Below are positions 21,324-27,244 of a DNA stretch of 27,244 nucleotides, one piece after another. The translations under genes were made by a program, and so were the position numbers. Origin of the DNA: Phycisphaerae bacterium (GTDB lineage: Bacteria; Planctomycetota; Phycisphaerae; Phycisphaerales; SM1A02); assembly GCA_002683195.1 (NCBI GenBank), contig NYSW01000112.1, positions 1-27,244 of the forward strand, written 5' to 3'. Under the pieces are notes generated by a model. That model was not told the DNA's origin, did not search any database, and saw only the letters and a program-made list of their open reading frames with translations. Numbering within the stretch: the stretch's first letter is position 1; each line of letters begins with the position of its first letter.

Positions 21324-22838
21324 ATGCGGATTCCACACCAAGAAGCGACCTCCCCCCGCCGGGCGGTGCTCGTCGGTACCGCCGCGGCGATTCGGGAACT
21401 CGAACCCCGATTGAACGCCGTCGGCATTCAGGTTGAATCGGATGCGAGGCTCGTCATCGACGCTGCGAAGGCCCGGCCCGAGGATTTCGAGCAGGTGCTT
21501 GAGTCGATCATCCTGAATCATCAGCCGGATCTCGGGCTCATCACGCTGCCGGCACGGTTCGCCGGGCTTCTGGACCGACTCCGCACGGTGCTGAGACGAC
21601 TGGAGGTTCCGGATCGTTTCGTTCCGGTACTGGAAGATCTGCTCGCCGGGATCGGACCCCGGAATCTCCCCACCATCGATCCATCGGATCTGTTGGATCG
21701 ACCGGCTCATCCGTTGGATCACCAGGGCATTCGTACGCTTTGTCATGGGCGTCGAGTACTGGTGACTGGTGCCGGCGGCTCCATTGGCGGGGAGCTGATT
21801 CGCAGGATCGCGGGGTACGGCCCCTCGGAGTTGATCCTGATGGATCGCAGTGAACAGGCCTTGTTCGAGATTGATCGTCAGGTCGCACGGCGGCATCCCG
21901 AGCTGAAACGGCGGGCGTCGTTGCAGGATGTCGCGGAACGAGCAGGCACCCTGCGTGTCTTTGAATCGTGCCGCCCCAACGTGGTCCTGCATGCGGCGGC
22001 GCACAAGCACGTGCCGCTTTCGGAAGACCATCCGCGAGAAGCGGTTCGAAACAACCTGCAAGGATCGATTTCCGCGGTTCAAGCCGCAGCGGCCACCGGA
22101 GCGAAGACTTTCGTACTCGTCTCGACCGACAAGGCGGTGGCCCCTCGATCGGTCATGGGCGCCACGAAACGCCTGGCGGAAGTCGCCGTCCAGCGATACG
22201 CCGCGGAAGCCGGGCTGGCCACGGCGGTGGTGCGATTCGGCAACGTCCTTGGTTCCAGCGGAAGTGTGCTGGAGATCTGGCAACGCGAGGTCGCCGATGG
22301 TGGGCCGTTGACCCTCACCGACCGTCGAATGACGCGGTATCTCATGACCATCTCGGAGGCGGCTGGTCTGGTACTGCAGGCCGCATCACAGGCGTCCTCC
22401 GATGGTCCGGTCGGTCGAGTGCACGTGCTGGACATGGGGGAGCCCGTACGAATCCTCGATCTTGCCCATCGATTCGCCCTGGCCAATGGTCTTCGGCTCC
22501 AAGGAATCGATGATGTGCCGGCGGGTGACTCCGCCCTCGGACTGGGAATCGTCGAGACCGGAATCCGGCCGGGGGAGAAACTCGCAGAGATTCTTTCTCA
22601 TCCTGGAGACGAACTTTCGCCGACCGGGCATTCGGCCATCAGGACATGGGATGGTCTGGTTCCGAGTCTTCCGGAAATCGAAGCGTTGATGCGACTGACC
22701 ACCTCGACCGATGGCACCTCTTCCGAGGTGGTGATCGAAGGCCTTCGCCGTGCCGTGGCGAGACTCGATCGAATGCCGAGAAGGGGTTCGGAGGCCGATG
22801 GGGGGCTTGAATTCGCGGCGACGTTCGGTGGCGGATGA
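21324..22838 (+). CDS. CapD-type nucleotide-sugar 4,6-dehydratase/epimerase, soluble form
   Basis: A 504-residue enzyme of the FlaA1/WbpM/CapD group of SDR enzymes, which act on UDP-N-acetyl sugars for polysaccharide or glycan synthesis. The NAD motif is VTGAGGSIGGEL (147-158), followed by LHAAAHKHVPL (222-232), VSTDKAVAPRSVMGATKR (266-283, with the Met and Lys of the family's variant triad), RFGNVLGSSGSV, and the late GIRPGEKLAE. Full-length CapD proteins begin with membrane helices and a first Rossmann-like domain. Here the membrane part is missing, and only a reduced version of the domain remains (RRAVLVGTAAAIRE from 12, then LPTIDPSDLLDRP). The ATG has CGGGGA at a suitable distance. The next gene starts about 95 bases on in another frame. 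Confidence 0.87.
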   Translation: MRIPHQEATSPRRAVLVGTAAAIRELEPRLNAVGIQVESDARLVIDAAKARPEDFEQVLESIILNHQPDLGLITLPARFAGLLDRLRTVLRRLEVPDRFVPVLEDLLAGIGPRNLPTIDPSDLLDRPAHPLDHQGIRTLCHGRRVLVTGAGGSIGGELIRRIAGYGPSELILMDRSEQALFEIDRQVARRHPELKRRASLQDVAERAGTLRVFESCRPNVVLHAAAHKHVPLSEDHPREAVRNNLQGSISAVQAAAATGAKTFVLVSTDKAVAPRSVMGATKRLAEVAVQRYAAEAGLATAVVRFGNVLGSSGSVLEIWQREVADGGPLTLTDRRMTRYLMTISEAAGLVLQAASQASSDGPVGRVHVLDMGEPVRILDLAHRFALANGLRLQGIDDVPAGDSALGLGIVETGIRPGEKLAEILSHPGDELSPTGHSAIRTWDGLVPSLPEIEALMRLTTSTDGTSSEVVIEGLRRAVARLDRMPRRGSEADGGLEFAATFGGG

Positions 22839-22932
22839 ACCCGGGCCGGTCCCGGTGGCAGCCGGTCTTCCGATCATTTTGGGGGTCGGCTCTGAAATCC
22901 GATTCGGGCAAGGTTGGCCGATCTGGCTCCTG

Positions 22933-23490
22933 ATGACCGATATATTCCTCATGGACGCCATCAGAAGCGGAATTTTGCTCGACTGGGAACTCGATCCGTC
23001 ATCCGAGGCGTCGAAAACGCCTCCAACGACCGAGCCCGTTCCGGCTCGTCCACTTGCCGACGGAGCCGTAGGTCGAGAAGATCTTCCACGGATGATGGAC
23101 CCCCCCAACATCAAGCAGACTCCGGCATCGCCGGGTCCGGAAGTTTCGGAACCGCGTACCGTTGGTGATTCGGGTTCGCCGCGTCTGCGCCTCGCTGGTA
23201 CCGAAGCTGGACCGCTTACGGACGAGGTTCGGCGATTATTGGAATTGCGAGCCCAGGTGCTTCTCATGCAGGCGCAGCACGTCGCGGATGCGGATCTGAT
23301 TCGAGGCCGGCTCGCCCGGGGCGGGCGTCAGGACCCCATCGCGGTGGTGACCGGAGACGATGCCTTCACTCGAACCGAGCGAGAACTCGCTCGGAGTCTG
23401 GCCGGGATCGATGAACATCTGGCTCGTTCACGCCCTCGACCGACGGTCGAGATCGAGACCTCGGCGACCGATCTGCTCCGGCGTTCCTGA
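22933..23490 (+). CDS. Hypothetical protein, start uncertain
   Basis: About 185 residues from ATG 22933; ATG 22951 or GTG 22855 are alternatives and none has a good ribosome site. Residues up to about 90 are low-complexity, rich in Pro, Ser, Thr and Glu. The last 95 (from LTDEVRRLLELRAQVLLMQ) look like an amphipathic helical domain ending in SATDLLRRS. No signal peptide or membrane helix is evident and I recognise no family. A TATATT sequence at 22941-22946 resembles a -10 box, and the ATG at 22951 would then be at the 5' end of the message. Codon use is less G/C-biased at third positions than in its neighbours, so the N-terminal half is less certain. Confidence 0.6.
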   Translation: MTDIFLMDAIRSGILLDWELDPSSEASKTPPTTEPVPARPLADGAVGREDLPRMMDPPNIKQTPASPGPEVSEPRTVGDSGSPRLRLAGTEAGPLTDEVRRLLELRAQVLLMQAQHVADADLIRGRLARGGRQDPIAVVTGDDAFTRTERELARSLAGIDEHLARSRPRPTVEIETSATDLLRRS

Positions 23491-23526
23491 CTTCATCAAG
23501 TCCGAGGCCGCGGATCGAGGTTGCAC

Positions 23527-23892
23527 TCAGTCCAGGGTCTCACTTTCAATGCTCGCTTCTTCGCCCGCCAGTTTCTTTTCGGCGTAGCGACGAACCCAGT
23601 TCTCCCAACTTCGGCCGGCGGCGGCATCTCGACCGCTGAACCTGATCTCCGCGATCGCGGAGTAGGCGATCTCGAGGCGATCATCGGCGTCGGGGGGGAG
23701 GATCCGAACGAAGGACGTCTCGATCGTGCGCTCGCTTCGTCGATCAAAGAGAAAGCCAGTGACTTCCCGGCCGTCTCGTTGAATCACGGTGATGTCTCCT
23801 CGATAGTCGAAGGCTTCATCGAGTGCGATTCGAAGTTGTTCGGGATCACCGCCGGAGATCGCCGTTCCCTGCACGATCACCTGGTCGCTCAT
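23527..23892 (-). CDS. Conserved-looking unknown protein, last gene of a four-gene operon
   Basis: A 121-residue soluble protein without a recognised domain. The central part (DYRGDITVIQRDGREVTGFLFDRR, then VRILPPD and EIAYSAIAEIRFSG) reads as a small beta-barrel or SH3-like fold that could bind a ligand. The C-terminal RSWENWVRRYAEKKLAGEEAS is a charged helix. No signal peptide is present. Its start overlaps the stop of the preceding gene by four bases (23889-23892, ATGA), so the two are almost surely co-translated and perhaps act together. The longer open frame upstream is ignored because of this coupling. Confidence 0.78.
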   Translation of the reverse strand: MSDQVIVQGTAISGGDPEQLRIALDEAFDYRGDITVIQRDGREVTGFLFDRRSERTIETSFVRILPPDADDRLEIAYSAIAEIRFSGRDAAAGRSWENWVRRYAEKKLAGEEASIESETLD

Positions 23893-24230
23893 GACTCGGC
23901 TTCGGTTGCGGGAGGGCGATACATGTGGAGGCGCCGTCCGCTGCCGAGGTCGATGAGGTCCCAATTGAAGGCTCGAGCAATGCGAAGCAGGACGGCTTTG
24001 GAGATGTCCTGGTCGTCCTCGCTCAGTTCGAACTGAGTCACCGGGTCGGTGTACGGGGGAAGGCTGACTTTGATCCCCGGACCGTACAGCTCGGTTTCTT
24101 CCGGAGCATTGGTTTCGGCAGCGGTGTTGAAGTCAAGGAAGGCGGCGCGAAGCTCCGCCCGGGTGCCGATCGGGAGAAGTTCCGAGCGTTCCAAGTCTTC
24201 CTGGTGGATTTCGACGGCGTAACTGGCCAT
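23889..24230 (-). CDS. Unknown protein, third gene of the operon
   Basis: A 113-residue acidic protein with no recognised family. It begins MASYAVEIHQEDLE, contains an ELYGPGIKVSLPPYTDPVTQFEL strand-rich centre and ends with a helix-strand unit (KAVLLRIARAFNWDLIDLGSGRR). It is soluble, without a signal peptide. It lies 21 bases after the response regulator gene and overlaps the next gene by four bases. No Shine-Dalgarno sequence precedes the ATG, so translation may depend on coupling. Its function is open; position suggests it works with the 121-residue protein. Confidence 0.78.
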   Translation of the reverse strand: MASYAVEIHQEDLERSELLPIGTRAELRAAFLDFNTAAETNAPEETELYGPGIKVSLPPYTDPVTQFELSEDDQDISKAVLLRIARAFNWDLIDLGSGRRLHMYRPPATEAES

Positions 24231-24251
24231 GAGGAAAGGGAGGATACCGCT

Positions 24252-24677
24252 TCAGGGAGAGGGGGGGGCTCCCCCGTCTGATTGGAGAAGTTCGGCGAGG
24301 GTGTCAAGGAGTCGAACCATCGGGACCGGCTTCACCAGATACGCCGACACCCCGAGATTTTCGGCGTAGGCCAGATGGCGTCGCCCACGATTCGCGGTGA
24401 CCATGACCACCGGAGTGGTCGGGGACGTCTCCCGGATCTTTTCCAGTACGAGAAACCCGGATCGGCGAGGAAGCATCATGTCCAGAACCACGGCATCCGG
24501 GTTCGAAGCCTGGTGGAGGGAAACCGCCGTGTTCCCGTCCTCGGCCGAGATGGCGGTGGCCCCTTCGGTCTCAAGGGCCAGAACGGTGGAGGCCACGATG
24601 TCCGGATCGTCGTCCACCACGAGAATCGTCAGGCCGGCGAATCGATCCTCGAGCGTGGGGGGCTGGCTGCTGGTCAT
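24252..24677 (-). CDS. Receiver-only response regulator
   Basis: A 141-residue CheY-like protein. The acidic pocket is in VVDDDPD (about 20-26), the phosphorylated aspartate is in VVLDMMLPRRSG, the switch threonine in VVMVTANRG and the conserved lysine in AYLVKPVP. No output domain is attached; the C-terminus after the last helix is a short Gly/Pro/Ser tail encoded by an eight-C tract. The ATG overlaps the end of the LpxL-like gene by four bases (24674-24677), so the two are translationally coupled. It most likely acts through protein contact; no kinase gene is in the window. Confidence 0.92.
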   Translation of the reverse strand: MTSSQPPTLEDRFAGLTILVVDDDPDIVASTVLALETEGATAISAEDGNTAVSLHQASNPDAVVLDMMLPRRSGFLVLEKIRETSPTTPVVMVTANRGRRHLAYAENLGVSAYLVKPVPMVRLLDTLAELLQSDGGAPPSP

Positions 24678-25780
24678 GATCCAAGCTCCGCAGCCCGGCT
24701 GGGCTCGCTGGAATCGACCAGGCGACGCATGGTCTCGTCATCCATCCAAGGGAGTTCTTCGAGGCGACGACGCACCGAAGCCGGCATGGGCTTTCCCTTG
24801 CGTTCCCACTTGGGGCGGCTCTTCCATCGGCGATGAATCCAGAGGTACTGGCCGGGTGCTCGGCGAACCATGGTCTCGAGTCCGCGGTTGAATCTTGCCG
24901 TGATGTAGAAGAGTGGGTCCGGAGCATCACACCAGTCGTCCGGCCCGAAATGGTCGATCTGTTCGATGCGATAACGAAAGCGGTCTCCATCGACGCGACG
25001 AGCGGCGCCGATCACCACCGGGATCTCGTATTTCATCGCGAGCAGGCCGATCGACTTGTAGCTCGAGGCGAGCCGGCCGAACCAAGGGACGAAAAGGCCG
25101 CCATCTCCCGCGTTCTGGTCGGCGATGAATCCGATCCGACGGTTGGCGGGGTCGTCGCTGGCGATGAGGGAGTCGATCCGGTCCGTGGCGCCCCACTTGG
25201 TGAGGACCTTCAGTCCGCGGGCCTCTCGGAGCCCGAGCACCCATCGGTAGAGGTGGGGATTGTCGAGCGGCCGGGCCAACGCCGTCATTGGAAAGCCAAG
25301 GGCCGCCAGAGAAAAGCCCAGGAGTTCCCAGTTGCCGGAATGGCCGGTCACCAGAAGCACCGGTTTGTCGGAGAGGAGGAGTTTCACGCCCTCCTCGAAA
25401 TCTCCGAGTTCGACATGCTCCTGCCAGCTCCAGGGATTGACCAGCCGGGGCATGGCGAGGGCATCCACGAGGAAGAGCCGGAACATGTATTGAATCGACT
25501 CGACCGCGATTCGATCGACTTCTGATTCCGTGAGTTCGGGCATGGCCTGACGCAGGTGCCTGCGGGCTCGTTCGGTTCGACCAGCCCCCCAACGCGCGTA
25601 GGCGGTGCCCAGCAGGGAAGCGGTCCGCAGGTTCTGGGCGGGGTCGATGCACTGCACTGCCGCCGCCAGCGATCTGAGGGGAAGAAACTCGGCGAGATGC
25701 TTCGCGCGAGTCTTCCAGGGAAGCTTCTGGATGTCTGCGGCATCGGTCAAGATCGAATGTCCGGCGGCAGGAACGAACAC
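24674..25780 (-). CDS. LpxL/HtrB-family lipid A acyltransferase
   Basis: A protein of up to 368 residues of the lysophospholipid/Kdo-lipid A acyltransferase family, which adds a secondary acyl chain to lipid A (or a related lipid) at the inner membrane. The catalytic HX4E motif is H147-S-G-N-W-E152, preceded by the strand VLLVTG. Other signatures are ALARPLDNPHLYRW, FIADQNAGDGGLFVPWFG and PGQYLWIHRRWKSRP near the end. The start is unsure: GTG 25780 lies inside the hairpin following the upstream gene, and TTG 25750 with GGA before it may be the true start. The N-terminus lacks the clear membrane anchor of E. coli LpxL. It heads an operon with a response regulator and two unknown proteins. Confidence 0.88.
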   Translation of the reverse strand: MFVPAAGHSILTDAADIQKLPWKTRAKHLAEFLPLRSLAAAVQCIDPAQNLRTASLLGTAYARWGAGRTERARRHLRQAMPELTESEVDRIAVESIQYMFRLFLVDALAMPRLVNPWSWQEHVELGDFEEGVKLLLSDKPVLLVTGHSGNWELLGFSLAALGFPMTALARPLDNPHLYRWVLGLREARGLKVLTKWGATDRIDSLIASDDPANRRIGFIADQNAGDGGLFVPWFGRLASSYKSIGLLAMKYEIPVVIGAARRVDGDRFRYRIEQIDHFGPDDWCDAPDPLFYITARFNRGLETMVRRAPGQYLWIHRRWKSRPKWERKGKPMPASVRRRLEELPWMDDETMRRLVDSSEPSRAAELGS

Positions 25781-25812
25781 GGACCGGCCCGGTGAGCCGG
25801 TCCGGTCCGTGT
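25777..25812 (-). terminator. Hairpin terminator after the BRCT-like gene
   Basis: ACACGGACCGG (25777-25787) and CCGGTCCGTGT (25802-25812) form a perfect 11-bp stem, starting 24 bases after the minus-strand stop at 25836. On the minus strand the stem is followed by TCGTTCC, a poor T tract, so termination may be partial. Read-through would feed the LpxL-like operon. Confidence 0.6.
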
Positions 25813-25835
25813 CATGAGCTTCAGATCGACCAGCC

Positions 25836-27206
25836 TCAGCGGGTCGTCATTCCAGTCAGGGTCTCGAAGCGATTCCAGTTCAGCACCGGGATCTGGGCTC
25901 TGGAGGCCTGGTCGAAGAGCTGGTCGTAGCGTTCCCGAGCCTCTCGTTGCTGGAGGAACGCTCGGAATTCCGCGTCTCCGGCGTCCGGAGGGAGCGGGGC
26001 GGGCATCGGGGGCTGTTCGCCCAGTACGAGGAAGTCCAGATCGCCGGTGAGCTGGTCGCCCTCAACGAGTTCGCCGCCCCATTCGAGGACTCGGCGTCGC
26101 ACGTAGTCGGCTTCAGCGACCGAGATTCGTCCGTCCGCATCGACGTCGAACTGACCGTGAACGAGGAACTTGAATCGGTAATCGGGGTTGAAGACCGCGT
26201 TGGCGATCACATCATCCTTGACCACGGGACGGCCAGGCAGCTCACGAGTGATGCGAGCGGCCGAGGTGTCTCCGTTCACCCGGATGATCTCGATGCTGGC
26301 CTTGCCGCGGACGTATTCGCCGGTTCGGGGGTCGGGTCGGATGGCCGCGGCGTCTTCGTAGACCTCGAAGCTCATGCCGGGAACGATTCGATCGTTGCGA
26401 CCGAGGTCGACGAAGATCTGGCCGCCGGAGCCGGGGACGCTGATCACTCGACCGTCGACGAGTTCGGCGGGGCTCTGCGGCTTGATCCGGTAGTTCTCGG
26501 TCTTCTTGCGGAGTTCTTCGATCTGAGCTCGGAAGACGCTGTTGTCCTGGTTGGCCTGGTCCAGACGGGACTGGAGGTTCGAGAGGCGGTTTCGGTAATC
26601 GCGATCGAGCTTGACGCGACTTTCGTCGATCGCGGAGATCGCATCTTCGACCTCTTGCTGGTAGCGCGAGGCGGCGACTCGGTAGCCGTCGAATTCCGCT
26701 TCGACTTCGGCGACCTTTTCGTCACCGATCGACTCGGCCTGCTTGACGCGATCTCGAAGGTCACCGTTGTTGCCCTGGAGGTCGGCGACCTGTCGGTTGA
26801 GACTCGCGACGTCATTACCCGAGGACGACAGCTGGCGTCGCATGTCGGTGATCGAGTTGCTGACCACGTCGCTCTCGCCGAGATTCAGGCTCGACCGCAT
26901 TTCGGCCAGGCTCGCACCGGGGTTGCCGGTGACGAACGAAGCGATGTCGGCTCGGCGATCTTCAAGCAGTGCGAAGAGGGACTTCCGCTCCTGCTTGGCG
27001 GAATCCATGAGTCGCTCGTAGGAGTCGGTGCGCTCGGAGGCCGCGACGAAGTCGCTCAAGGTGGCTTCCGCCCGCGCCTTGTTCTCAAGTGCTTCGGTTT
27101 TTCCCGAATACATCATGAAGGTGATCGTGAGGAGGCCGACGTTACAGACGACGCTCACCACGAGAGCAACGATCACGCCGGTACCGGCACCAGAACCTCT
27201 AGCCAT
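25836..27206 (-). CDS. Membrane-anchored coiled-coil protein with C-terminal BRCT-like domain
   Basis: A 456-residue protein. One N-terminal membrane helix (10-32) is followed by about 200 residues of coiled coil (37-240). Residues 246-338 form a beta domain (VDGRVISVPGSGGQIFVDLG, VPGMSFEVYED, GKASIEIIRVNGDTSAARI) resembling the C-terminal domain of FlgT and related OB-type modules. The end (346-453) reads like a BRCT domain: FKFLVHGQFD, VRRRVLEWGGELVEG, LDFLVLGEQP, a helix, then AQIPVLNWNRFETLTG. Within it DVDADGRISVAE (354-365) is a perfect EF-hand calcium loop. Function is unknown. GAGGAG lies about 10 bases before the ATG. It overlaps the end of another minus-strand gene by eight bases. 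The coiled coil and membrane anchor are sure; the BRCT call is by eye. Confidence 0.82.
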   Translation of the reverse strand: MARGSGAGTGVIVALVVSVVCNVGLLTITFMMYSGKTEALENKARAEATLSDFVAASERTDSYERLMDSAKQERKSLFALLEDRRADIASFVTGNPGASLAEMRSSLNLGESDVVSNSITDMRRQLSSSGNDVASLNRQVADLQGNNGDLRDRVKQAESIGDEKVAEVEAEFDGYRVAASRYQQEVEDAISAIDESRVKLDRDYRNRLSNLQSRLDQANQDNSVFRAQIEELRKKTENYRIKPQSPAELVDGRVISVPGSGGQIFVDLGRNDRIVPGMSFEVYEDAAAIRPDPRTGEYVRGKASIEIIRVNGDTSAARITRELPGRPVVKDDVIANAVFNPDYRFKFLVHGQFDVDADGRISVAEADYVRRRVLEWGGELVEGDQLTGDLDFLVLGEQPPMPAPLPPDAGDAEFRAFLQQREARERYDQLFDQASRAQIPVLNWNRFETLTGMTTR

Positions 27207-27244
27207 TTCGGGAAGTCTCCTCGTCGCCGAAGTCGGCGTCGATC
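27199..27244 (-). CDS. C-terminal end of upstream minus-strand gene (partial)
   Basis: Reading in from the window edge on the minus strand gives IDADFGDEETSRNG and a TAG at 27199-27201, overlapping the start of the next gene by eight bases. The acidic composition and G/C-ending codons are consistent with a real C-terminus, but only 14 residues are visible. Confidence 0.4.
   Translation of the reverse strand, partial: IDADFGDEETSRNG

Noticed and set aside
22835..22933. ATGA overlap at the CapD-like stop as start of the next gene
   Set aside because: The ATG at 22835 opens a different frame that ends after about 32 codons; the longer downstream protein is in another frame.
14011..24268. Several G7-G9 runs (14011-14019, 14836-14843, 16193-16199, 18578-18584, 21136-21143, 24261-24268) as a phase-variation system
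   Set aside because: A rough estimate from base composition predicts a few runs of eight or more in 27 kb, so there is no clear enrichment. Most lie near harmless C-termini or within conserved frames.

Overview
The window is a high-GC, gene-dense piece of bacterial chromosome. It most likely comes from a marine Planctomycetota of the Phycisphaerae type. This is inferred from two features: secreted proteins ending in short dockerin/EF-hand-like tails (GDLNGDGRVDAADLGLLVAAW type) and a complete Gram-negative LPS/envelope gene complement. No 16S gene or other direct marker is present. There is no IS element, phage gene, CRISPR array, convincing tRNA or sign of recent transfer; it looks like core genome.

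Layout. 1-1300: the tail of a secreted protein, a strong terminator, and a minus-strand D-2-hydroxyacid dehydrogenase. 1400-3500: HU, then the stator pair motA-motB, whose MotB has a His/Glu-rich N-terminus. 3600-7050: a secreted subtilisin-like protein with a dockerin-like tail, then an orphan fused two-domain ABC permease. 7200-12670: a plus-strand cluster nuoD-nuoE-(72-aa ORF)-nuoF-ybeY-CNNM/CorC; this is only a fragment of complex I, joined to ribosome-maturation and ion-transport genes. 12700-14700: a DUF4870 membrane protein, convergent lptB, and a divergent PEGA lipoprotein. 14800-17660: a single-domain response regulator, moaA, a lipoprotein of unknown function, and a convergent Nudix hydrolase. 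17662-18226: a 565-base stretch without a credible protein gene. It holds a chain of strong hairpins ending in a near-perfect intrinsic terminator, and is the best candidate for an undescribed noncoding RNA or leader RNA. 18227-23490: a PagL-like lipid A deacylase, galE (minus strand), a DUF368 polyprenyl-phosphate translocase, a CapD-type nucleotide-sugar dehydratase lacking the membrane half, and an unknown protein. 23527-25780: a tightly overlapping minus-strand operon in the order LpxL-like acyltransferase, receiver-only response regulator, and two small conserved-looking unknown proteins. 25836-27206: a membrane-anchored coiled-coil protein with a C-terminal BRCT-like domain carrying an EF-hand loop, preceded by the last codons of another gene.

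Much of the window concerns the cell envelope: LptB (LPS export), an LpxL-family acyltransferase and a PagL-like deacylase (lipid A acylation state), GalE and the CapD-like enzyme (sugar nucleotides for surface polysaccharide), DUF368 (recycling of the undecaprenyl carrier) and several lipoproteins. All assignments come from reading motifs by eye. Promoters in particular are weak calls.
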